NCBI GenBank assembly: GCA_958510825.1
Contig: OY294044.1
Location: 72,428,095 to 72,492,094, forward strand
Direction of reading: 5' to 3'
Origin: Brachypterus glaber
Lineage: Eukaryota > Arthropoda > Insecta > Coleoptera > Kateretidae
DNA: 64,000 bases
Below, piece after piece: positions 43,701 to 52,715 of the stretch. Under the pieces are notes generated by a model. It searched no databases and had not been told where the DNA came from. It saw nothing but the letters and a program-made list of their open reading frames with translations. The position numbers and the translations under genes are program-made. Each line of letters opens with the position of its first letter. The stretch's first letter is position 1.

Positions 43701-45990
43701 AGGGCAACAGTTGCCGTCGGGTCCCCAGAAAATAATAAATGTGTTTTTTTGGCCGCTGGCGATTTTATCGAAATCTATGCATTGTATCTAAACTAAATTT
43801 TTATGTAAAATAGCCTACAAGCCCACTATTAAAATGATACTATATACAGGGCGACAGTTGCCGTGTCAACCGCAGAAAATAATAAATTTGGGTTTTTGGC
43901 TGCTGGCGATTTCATCGAAATCTATGCATTGTATCTAAACTAAATTGTTATGTAAAATAGCCTACAAGCCCACTATTAAAATGATACTATATACAGGGCA
44001 ACAGTTGCCGTCTGGACTGCAGAAAATAATAAATTTGGTTTTTTGGCTGCTGGCGATTTTATCGAAATCTATGCATTGTATCTAAACTAAATTTTTATGT
44101 AAAATAGCCCACTGGCCCACTACCAAAATGATACTATATACAGGGCAACAGTTGCCGTCTGGACTGCAGAAAATAATAAATTTGGGTTTTTGGCTGCTGG
44201 CGATTTCATCGAAATCTATGCATTGTATCTAAACTAAATTGTTATGTAAAATAGCCTACAGGCCCACTATTAAAATGGTACTATATACAGGGCAACAGTT
44301 GCCGTCGGGTCCCCAGAAAATAATAAATGTGTTTTTTTGGCCGCTGGCGATTTTATCGAAATCTATGCATTGTATCTAAACTAAATTTTTATGTAAAATA
44401 GCCCACTGGCCCACTACCAAAATGATACTATATACAGGGCAACAGTTGCCGTCTGGACTGCAGAAAATAATAAATTTGGTTTTTTGGCTGCTGGCGATTT
44501 TATCGAAATCTATGCATTGTATCTAAACTAAATTTTTATGTAAAATAGCCCACTGGCCCACTACCAAAATGATACTATATACAGGGCAACAGTTGTCGTC
44601 TGGACCGCAGAAAATAATAAATTTGGTTTTTTGGTTGCTGGCGATTTTATCGAAATCTATGCATTGTATCCAAACTAAATTTTTATGTAAAATAGCCCAC
44701 TGGCCCACTACCAAATTGGTCCTATATACAGGGCAACAGTTGCCGTCTGGACCGCAGAAAATAATAAATTTGGTTTTTTGGTTGCTGGCGATTTTATCGA
44801 AATCTATGCATTGTATCTAAACCAAATTTTTATGTAAAATAGCCCACTGACCCACTACCAAAATGGTACTATATACAGGGCGACAGTTGCCGTGTGAACC
44901 GCAGAAAATAATAAATTTGGGTTTTTGGCTGCTGGCGATTTCATCGAAATCTATGCATTGTATCTAAACTAAATTGTTATGTAAAATAGCCTACAGGCCC
45001 ACTATTAAAATGGTACTATATACAGGGCAACAGTTGCCGTCGGGTCCCCAGGAAATAATAAATGTGTTTTTTTGGCCGCTGGCGATTTTATCGAAATCTA
45101 TGCATTGTATCCAAACTAAATTTTTATGTAAAATAGCCCACTGCCCCACTACCAAAATGATACTATATACAGGGCAACAGTTGCCGTCTGGACTGCAGAA
45201 AATAATAAATTTGGTTTTTTGGCTGCTGGCGATTTTATCGAAATCTATGCATTGTATCCAAACTAAATTTTTATGTAAAATAGCCCACTGGCCCACTACC
45301 AAAATGATACTATATACAGGGCAACAGTTGCCGTCTGGACTGCAGAAAATAATAAATGTGTTTTTTTGGCTGCTGGCGATTTTATCGAAATCTATGCATT
45401 GTATCCAAACTAAATTTTTATGTAAAATAGCCCACTGGCCCACTACCAAAATGATACTATATACAGGGCAACAGTTGCCGTCTGGACTGCAGAAAATAAT
45501 AAATGTGTTTTTTTGGCTGCTGGCGATTTTATCGAAATCTATGCATTGTATCCAAACTAAATTTTTATGTAAAATAGCCCACTGGCCCACTACCAAAATG
45601 GTCCTTTATACAGGGCAACAGTTGCCGTCTGGACCGCAGAAAATAATAAATTTGGTTTTTTGGTTGCTGGCGATTTTGTCGAAATCTATGCATTGTATCC
45701 AAATCAAATTTTTATGTAAAATAGCCTACCGGCCCACTAACAAAATAATACTATATACAGGGCCACATTAGCCTCATGACCAGCAGGAAACAATAAATTT
45801 GTTTTTTAGCCGCTAACGATTTTTTCGAAATCTATGTATTGTATCCAAACTAAATTTTTACGTAAAATAGCCTACAGGCCCACTATCAAAGTGATACTAT
45901 ATACAGGGCGACATTTGCCTCGTGGACCAAAGGAAACAATAAATTTGTTTTTTTGGCCGCTGGCGGTTTTGTCGAAATATATGCATTGTA
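34741..45990 (+). repeat. left arm: terminal 140 bp plus 147-bp tandem array
   Basis: Units start at 34,881 (140 bp, shortened), 35,021, 35,168 and then every 147 bp to 45,898; about 76 units. The last two or three units are more diverged. Typical landmarks are TATATACAGGG, a 13-bp palindrome GGCAACAGTTGCC, GAAAATAATAAATTTGG (contains AATAAA), GGCGATTTTATCGAAATC and TTTTATGTAAAATAG. Several unit types (palindrome intact GGCAACAG or changed GGCGACAG; CTGGACTG, CTGGACCG, TGAACCG, TCAACCG, GGGTCCCC) alternate in longer blocks repeated at 12, 16, 20 or 21 units. As 147 is a multiple of three, 49-residue peptide repeats stay open on both strands. I do not call them genes. Confidence 0.95.
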
Positions 45991-46237
45991 TCAATTTTTT
46001 AGGCCTATATGTGAAATAATCCAAAAATAGTTTTTATTCTTTAGATCCCTTTTTTCGTGACAACCCATAAATAAATTTGGATAACCAAAATATTGCCTAT
46101 GGATTATTTTAAATTTATGTTTTTTAAACGATAAGAAATGAAATTCTGCTTAAATTAAGTGGTGCTTTTTTTTCGTTTTTTTTTTTTATTTTTTAACTGA
46201 ACCGTGATTATGTTTCAAATATAATGAGATATTGCTC
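45991..46237. other. core flank downstream of the transposase gene
   Basis: Unique AT-rich sequence between the inner end of the left array and the transposase stop codon. It holds the likely polyadenylation signal of the gene. Confidence 0.6.
46185..46190 (-). terminator. polyadenylation signal for the transposase gene
   Basis: AATAAA on the minus strand, 48 bp after the stop codon of the 1,425-codon ORF, inside an A-rich (minus-strand) stretch. Confidence 0.5.
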
Positions 46238-49200
46238 CTAATATTTTAAGCATAGATCGCATGTTTTTTTAAATATTTTATTCAATAAGCAATGTTCATG
46301 TATTTGCCTTAAGCAAATAGAGCACTTCACAAACTCGAAATTACCAATGTCCATTCCACATAATAAACAGTTATTTTTCATGCAAACGGAACTCTTTAAA
46401 ATTTTTGTTATTATATCTAATCTATATTGTTTAAGATCCACATGGTCCATAAGGTTTTCATTTTTTATAATTTTATTATAAAAATATATAATATATGGCC
46501 CACAACTCACACTGTCACTTTGTTTAATGTGTGCGTATACATGAATTTTCCATTCAATGTTATTAAAAAGGTTTCTTTCTTTAAGTAGATTTTGGAATTT
46601 TTTTAGATACTTTTTTGTTTCTTCCTCTGAACTATAAAACGGGTTAATGAATGAAAAAGTCTTATTTAATATATTTACTACAGTTAGGCACCAGTGGTTA
46701 TTGGTAATTAAGTGAGGAATGAAAATATGTGTCGTATTTGGTAAAATATCGAACTTTCCTGTGTAAGATCCAATATTACCAAATATGATTAATGAGTCGA
46801 TACAACTAATTACTAAGCTATTTTCAGAAGGGAATAGACTAAGGATGTAGTCGATTAAATAGTCTGAATACCATTTACTATCGAAAGATTTAGCATAGTC
46901 CACTTGAAGTAACCTGGTATTATTATTATTTTTTGCTACTGTGTAGCTTGTGTTTAAATAAGTATTTTTATAGTAAAAAGGATCTGTTACTAGACCGTTG
47001 TCGTAAAAGTTTAGGTTGTTTGATACAGTCCATTTTAAATATGTAGGTTTGTTTTCCACAATAGTAGGTAGCATGTAAGATAAATAAAATTCCTTTATTA
47101 TAGGAAATATTTTATTCCAGAACTTTTTGTCCCTTCTAATCGTTAAAATTTTTATACCTTTAAGAGTATAGATTACAAAGTCACACCATGGCCTATTAAA
47201 AACTTCTAGTAGGCACTGTACTTGGTAGTAATATTGGTGCTGTGTTTTTAAATTACCTTCTGTGTCTAAATAATTTAAATTTAAATTACTGGTGTCACTA
47301 TATCTAGCTGAATAAGGGCATTTTATTTCAACAATTTTATCCTGGCCTACTAAACCATCAGGAGATGCTGCAATAAATTGATATTCATTATGAATTAAAA
47401 TGCCCATATTGTTACATGTAACATTCTGCGTTTTGCAATATATATCTAAAGCAATTTTTTCATTCTGCTGACCCCATTGTATCGATGGAATTTTCGATAA
47501 ATCTTTACATTGAGTAATCTCTTTTATTATATTTGGATATGAACTTTTTGCTGCCTTTACTATTTTACCAACAAAAGACGAAGTTATTCTTTTCTTCCTA
47601 ACCTCTATCCATAAGTCACTTTTTGATTGCTCCATGGTTTTGAGAGCAATATTTTGTATTTCAGCCTCAGTTACGTTTAAATTAATTAAAGCAACTTCAC
47701 ATTTATTGATTAAATCTAATGTTTCATCCAAAACATTTAAGGAAGGTTTCTTGAAATTGCACTTCTGGCATGTAAAAATTGCTTTAAGGTCAGCAATTTT
47801 CTCACATTTCTGGTGTACCCATCCATCGCAGGCACTGCATTGTACCCAGTCAGTTATTGTTTCATCTAGAAGACCCACGAGACAATATGAACAGACAGGG
47901 TGATTTGTATCGTTTAAGGTATCGGTTAAATCAACTCTTTCACTATTTAAGGATTTATTGAGTGACTTTATATGTGTACCTTGAAAATGACCTTGATATT
48001 TTCTTGGTGGTTTTGAGTTCCACTTAGAAACGCAATTTATGTCAGACAAAGGGTCTTTATTAGGATTACACAGACGATTTTTTGGAATTTGGTAAACAGT
48101 TTCCTTATATATACCCAAAACATTTTTACGAGATTCTCTGACATACCTCGAGCATTTCATTTTTAAATTTTGTAGAGAATTAGTTTTGAGGTTACCAAAA
48201 TAATTTTCTACAGCTGCATTGCTTACTCTGTTAACTCCTAGTTCTTTTAATAAAATACCACCCCATAGCGGATAAAACGCAAAATATTTTTTTAATATTA
48301 ATTCAGAATAATTTAAATTAAAATATGGGTTTTCAACCTGGGTTTTTTCTGGATATTTAGGTATTTCTATATAAGAAAAATACTGATAGAACTTGCTATA
48401 TTTGTATAATGTTTTATCATTTTCTTCATAAGTAATCTTATCTCTGTCCAAATCAGATGTAGAATTTTCCATTTCTGCAGAATCTTTACTGCATACTTTT
48501 ATCACATTTTTATAGGCTTTTCTTACATCATTGTCAAATTTTTTATGGGTTAACAAAACCAAAATATTAGTATACCAATTAACTATATTTGTAATATCCT
48601 GGGATTTAATAACAGAAGCAAAAGCTTCCTTAAAAAATATTTTAACTGTTTTGTCCTTAAAATGTTCATTTATATCATCACAAATATTTTTCATGAAGTG
48701 AGCACAGCAGAAGTGCATGAAAACAAAGTCGTTAGGCGGATTTTCATTATTAAAAATTATGGAGTAACAAATGTCTAAATACTCGTAAATGTTCTTTCGA
48801 TTAAATGCATTTGTTATGGCATGTACATTCTCGAAAGCCCAATCTGTTACAACCAGTTTAAAAACAGGCCATTTGTTGTGTTCCATAACAAATACTTTAA
48901 AGTCATTTAAAACTTTAAATAGTGTTTTTGCCTTATGATTGTCACAAATAATTTCAAAAAGTGGTATGGTCCTCCTATTATTTATTAAATGTATGACACC
49001 AGCGTATAGCATTATTCTTTTCGTTTTATAGGGTTGCCTCACAACGGTTCCGGTTCCATCGAAATAAAGAATCGGTAAGTCATTTTCACACTGGCTTAAC
49101 AGCATAACGAGTTGTTCGTAACTGAAAGTTATTACTCTAAAGGGAACAGCTACTTCCTGTATGTAGTTTTGGTTGTCTTTCCACATTTCAAACATGTCAA

Positions 49201-50515
49201 TGACGTCATCCTGATGTCTGTCTAAATCGGCTTTTCTTTCCTGGTTAATTTTTCTAAGTGTTGCATCACTTTTAATATTTTGCAATGATCCCAGTTGTAC
49301 TAATTTAGGATTGGCTTCTGTCAAAGTATCTGTTTTGACCTTGTAGGGTTTATTTATTTTTAATTTATTTTTAAAAATCTGTCTTTCTATGCCTCTTACA
49401 TGAGCAGTTTTCTTTTTGTCGTGTCGGAAATTAATAGAATTGCTGAACACAAAGACCTGCCTATTTTGTATTTTAATAAAGAATTTCTTACACTCCTTAT
49501 GGATACATGTAGCAAATATGGTAATTAAATTTTTCCGATATTTTTTATAATTGAAATTTAGAGAACATATATTATTTATATTTTTTTGAATTCGATTTTT
49601 TAAGTAAAAATTATAATAACTGTTTAGTTTTTTTGATGTATTGGAGAAAATTAATTTCCAAAATTCTTCAGGAATTTGAAACGTTCCCTCAAATACATCA
49701 CATTTTCTACTAAAAGAAATGTCTCTTACATTTTTTGAATTTATTGGCAGGCAAGAATTTGACATGGAAAGATTAAGTATTTTTTTTGGTATACCCTTAT
49801 CATCTGGGCTTACATTTTGGACAACAAAACTATTATACTCAGTAGAATGGGGATATGCATAAAAGGAATCTTCCATTATTTTTTTGTCATGCACATTATT
49901 AATTTGAAATCTTTCAGCACCTTCCAAATTGTCAAGTTCAAGTTCATTAATTTTTATTTTTTCAGGAGCTTCAAAATTATCAGTTTCGTTAAAACAGGAT
50001 AAGGGATCGTTTAAAGTTTGTTCGTTTCGTTGATTATTGATTTGTATTTCTTGAATAACTTCAAGATTCTCATGTCTGCTGTTAGTTTGCAATTTTTCAG
50101 GAAAGGAGTCATCCATTGTTTTTTCGCCATGCCAATTATTAATTTGAAATATTTTAGGACCTTCAAAATTGTCAAGTTCAGTGTTAATTTTTAACTTTTC
50201 AGGAGCTTCAGAATTATCAATTTCGTTAAAACAGGATAAGGAATCATTCAAATTTTGTTCGTTTTGTTTATTATTGATTTGTATTTCTTGAATAACTTCA
50301 AGATTCTCATGTTCCCTAATAGTTTGTAATTTTTCAGGACTTCCAAAATATTCAATATCAGTAAAGAAGTTAATTTTTTTTGTTTTTTTTTTAGGTAATT
50401 TAGATTTCGGAGTATTATTAAATTCTTCTTTCAAAATTGGTGTTAAATTATATTCAGAAAGATTGTTGATTTTGGTGTGGATGTGTCGCCTTTTAATTCT
50501 GTTAATTTGGGACAT
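46238..50515 (-). CDS. multidomain transposase: DDE core, PHD, YqaJ nuclease, Ulp1 protease
   Basis: 1,425 aa, no introns or stops. Residues 60-138 and 139-218 are a direct repeat of an acidic linker. About 455-780 is a DDE transposase of MULE style: D486 in LYFDGTG, D558 in VVTDWAFEN, HFCCAHFMKNI (601-611) and E770 in AAVENYFGN. 875-919 is a PHD finger (C875, C878, C893, C896, H901, C904, C916, C919). About 966-1150 is a YqaJ/lambda-exonuclease-like nuclease with WGQQNE, SPDG (D1053), EIK (E1063, K1065) and YYQVQ. About 1200-1345 is a Ulp1/C48-like protease: H1274 in NHW, N1291 where Asp is usual, Q1332, C1338 in VSCGP. 1383-1422 is a second C4HC3 finger. The product presumably binds the arms and moves the element; the nuclease and protease roles are inferred. 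Confidence 0.9.
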   Translation of the reverse strand: MSQINRIKRRHIHTKINNLSEYNLTPILKEEFNNTPKSKLPKKKTKKINFFTDIEYFGSPEKLQTIREHENLEVIQEIQINNKQNEQNLNDSLSCFNEIDNSEAPEKLKINTELDNFEGPKIFQINNWHGEKTMDDSFPEKLQTNSRHENLEVIQEIQINNQRNEQTLNDPLSCFNETDNFEAPEKIKINELELDNLEGAERFQINNVHDKKIMEDSFYAYPHSTEYNSFVVQNVSPDDKGIPKKILNLSMSNSCLPINSKNVRDISFSRKCDVFEGTFQIPEEFWKLIFSNTSKKLNSYYNFYLKNRIQKNINNICSLNFNYKKYRKNLITIFATCIHKECKKFFIKIQNRQVFVFSNSINFRHDKKKTAHVRGIERQIFKNKLKINKPYKVKTDTLTEANPKLVQLGSLQNIKSDATLRKINQERKADLDRHQDDVIDMFEMWKDNQNYIQEVAVPFRVITFSYEQLVMLLSQCENDLPILYFDGTGTVVRQPYKTKRIMLYAGVIHLINNRRTIPLFEIICDNHKAKTLFKVLNDFKVFVMEHNKWPVFKLVVTDWAFENVHAITNAFNRKNIYEYLDICYSIIFNNENPPNDFVFMHFCCAHFMKNICDDINEHFKDKTVKIFFKEAFASVIKSQDITNIVNWYTNILVLLTHKKFDNDVRKAYKNVIKVCSKDSAEMENSTSDLDRDKITYEENDKTLYKYSKFYQYFSYIEIPKYPEKTQVENPYFNLNYSELILKKYFAFYPLWGGILLKELGVNRVSNAAVENYFGNLKTNSLQNLKMKCSRYVRESRKNVLGIYKETVYQIPKNRLCNPNKDPLSDINCVSKWNSKPPRKYQGHFQGTHIKSLNKSLNSERVDLTDTLNDTNHPVCSYCLVGLLDETITDWVQCSACDGWVHQKCEKIADLKAIFTCQKCNFKKPSLNVLDETLDLINKCEVALINLNVTEAEIQNIALKTMEQSKSDLWIEVRKKRITSSFVGKIVKAAKSSYPNIIKEITQCKDLSKIPSIQWGQQNEKIALDIYCKTQNVTCNNMGILIHNEYQFIAASPDGLVGQDKIVEIKCPYSARYSDTSNLNLNYLDTEGNLKTQHQYYYQVQCLLEVFNRPWCDFVIYTLKGIKILTIRRDKKFWNKIFPIIKEFYLSYMLPTIVENKPTYLKWTVSNNLNFYDNGLVTDPFYYKNTYLNTSYTVAKNNNNTRLLQVDYAKSFDSKWYSDYLIDYILSLFPSENSLVISCIDSLIIFGNIGSYTGKFDILPNTTHIFIPHLITNNHWCLTVVNILNKTFSFINPFYSSEEETKKYLKKFQNLLKERNLFNNIEWKIHVYAHIKQSDSVSCGPYIIYFYNKIIKNENLMDHVDLKQYRLDIITKILKSSVCMKNNCLLCGMDIGNFEFVKCSICLRQIHEHCLLNKIFKKTCDLCLKY

Positions 50516-50718
50516 ATATTATACTTTCGACATATACTATATAAAAATAATCTGTTTTTTGCATTATTTTTTAACATAAACTCAGCACATAAAAGTCGGT
50601 AGATATTTTTATCAGATTTATAACATTTTATATCTGATACGTCGTCTTTTTCAATAATTTTCCGTAATTTTTCTTGAGTTATACCCAATTTATCTCCTTT
50701 GCTTTTACCGAAAACCAT
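50443..50718 (-). CDS. small basic ORF upstream of and overlapping the transposase ORF
   Basis: 91 aa, starting MVFGKSKGDKLGITQEKLRK, Lys-rich, with Cys residues spaced CYKSDK, LLCAEF, SICRKY and NICPKL. Its last 73 nt overlap the transposase start, which lies in the -1 frame relative to it. It could be a separate accessory protein, a first exon or an N-terminal part joined by a -1 frameshift. I see no classic slippery heptamer in the overlap. No family recognised. Its ATG has the better context of the two (ACAAAATGG on the minus strand). Confidence 0.5.
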   Translation of the reverse strand: MVFGKSKGDKLGITQEKLRKIIEKDDVSDIKCYKSDKNIYRLLCAEFMLKNNAKNRLFLYSICRKYNICPKLTELKGDTSTPKSTIFLNII

Positions 50719-51784
50719 TTTGACGTTAAAAATTAACTAATTAAAGCCAATAAATCATATAACATTAAATTCCAAAGAACTAAGCCTGTGCAAAATTGCA
50801 CAACTTAAAACTTTAATTATTAATGATATAAAAAACAAATGCAAACATTAAAATAATACACACTTAATCATAAAATACGCACTAGCAATATTTTAGTAGA
50901 AAGCTGTAATAAAAAAAGTGAATGTACTTTGCATTATTTAGCAAGAAGTACAGAAACTAAAACAGCAACAAAATTAGATTAAAAATCTAATAGATTTATA
51001 AAGTATAGTAGTAATATAATGTTTATTATCATAGATATCTAACGCATGTACCTTACGCAAGTAATACTTTAAATTTCCACTTACATAGGAGAAAATCTAT
51101 AAATCTAACAGACACAAGAGAAAAAAAACTAAATAAAAAATGCAAAATATGGATATCAATAAGACTTAATAATAATAATGCAAATATATGCTAATAGTTT
51201 TTTAAAATTACGCAGCAAAATTCAGAAAATTTAGTCTTTTTCACAAAAAAATAGACGGACAATGAAACTTGATGTTGTCACGATCTATAAGGTAAACATT
51301 TTTTGGATTTCATGCTGCTTCCACGAATGTCAGTAAATATACATTGAACTTGCCCGTTGCAAAATTATTAATGATATCTTTATGCTTACTACAGCAGAGG
51401 ATCTTGTTTATACGGATATAACTTGGAAAAAACCTTTTATGAATACATTTTAAAGCATCTGTTTTTTCTTGCAAATATTAACCAAGCTAAAACAGTAAAA
51501 AATGTTATAATAATTTTTGTTTTTAAAGTAAAATAAAGTGATATACTTACTCCCTTTCCTATGAACCACAAGAGCTATAAGTATCTATTATTATAATATT
51601 AAAAGGGTATGTGGAAGTAGCATTCAATAATAGAAATTTAAAATCGACTGAAAAATCTTTCGCGAGACCCTAGAAGAGCAGAAAGTTGTGTAGACAATAC
51701 AATTTTAAATTACATTTAGCCCCCCCCCCCTTCAACCCACATTTATGGTAGAAATTTGTAAATTTTAGTTGCAACTTTGGCATT
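50719..51784. other. core sequence upstream of the transposase, no gene seen
   Basis: AT-rich, about 1 kb, upstream of both minus-strand ORFs, so it should contain their promoter. I see no distinct promoter motif. A run of ten or eleven C lies at about 51,720 (plus strand). Confidence 0.5.
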
Positions 51785-52589
51785 TGATCATTTTGAAGCT
51801 TGGAACATAATTTTGTATGCTCAAAAGTAAAAAAGAAAGTTTTCAATAACTTTAAATTTTTCACTTATACAAAAATTACAGACAACGATTTTCGGCACCG
51901 CTTAGAGTCTTTTGATCGTTTTAAAATTTGGAACATAATTTTGTATGTTCAAAAGTAAAAAAGAAAGTTTTCAATAACTTTAAATTTTTCACTTATACAA
52001 AAATTACAGACAACGATTTTCGGCACCGCTTAGAGTCTTTTGATCATTTTGAAATTTGGAACATAATTTTGTATGCTCAAAAGTAAAAAAGAAAGTTTTC
52101 AATAACTTTAAATTTTTCACTTATACAAAAATTACAGACAACGATTTTCGGCACCGCTTAGAGTCTTTTGATCATTTTGAAATTTGGAACATAATTTTGT
52201 ATGCTCAAAAGTAAAAAAGAAAGTTTTCAATAACTTTAAATTTTTCACTTATACAAAAATTACAAACAACGATTTTCGGCACCGCTTAGAGTCTTTTGAT
52301 CATTTTGAAGTTTGGAACATAATTTTGTATGCTCAAAAGTAAAAAAGAAAGTTTTCAATAACTTTAAATTTTTCACTTATACAAAAATTACAGACAACGA
52401 TTTTCGGCACCGCTTAGAGTCTTTTGATCATTTTGAAATTTGGAACATAATTTTGTATGCTCAAAAGTAAAAAAGAAAGTTTTCAATAACTTTAAATTTT
52501 TCACTTATACAAAAATTACAGACAACGATTTTCGGCACCGCTTAGAGTCTTTTGATCATTTTGAAGTTTGGAACATAATTTTGTATGCT
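51785..52589. repeat. 128-bp tandem repeat in the transposon core
   Basis: 6.3 copies with landmarks 128 bp apart (GATCATTTTGAA at 51,786, 51,914 and so on). Each contains GGAACATAATTTTGTATGCT, CACTTATACAAAAATTACAG and TTTTCGGCACCGCTTAGAGT. Copies differ by only a few substitutions. The unit is unrelated to the 147-bp monomer. Confidence 0.95.
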
Positions 52590-52715
52590 TATTAAAATTC
52601 ATAAAAAAAGTCGCAAACCATTCACATTCTTTAACAGATGTGCGAGAAATTAGAATAGATAGGACTCCGCCCCAGGACAATATACTTTTTTAATTATTTA
52701 TTAATTATAAATTAA

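Noticed and set aside
35125..45771. Many open frames of 60-265 codons with 49-residue repeats on both strands
   Set aside because: They result from the 147-bp period being a multiple of three and occur on both strands alike. They have no start context, domain or codon bias, so they are treated as non-coding satellite.
47634..47903. Plus-strand frame of 89 codons opposite the transposase PHD region
   Set aside because: Shadow of the conserved minus-strand gene; no motif of its own.
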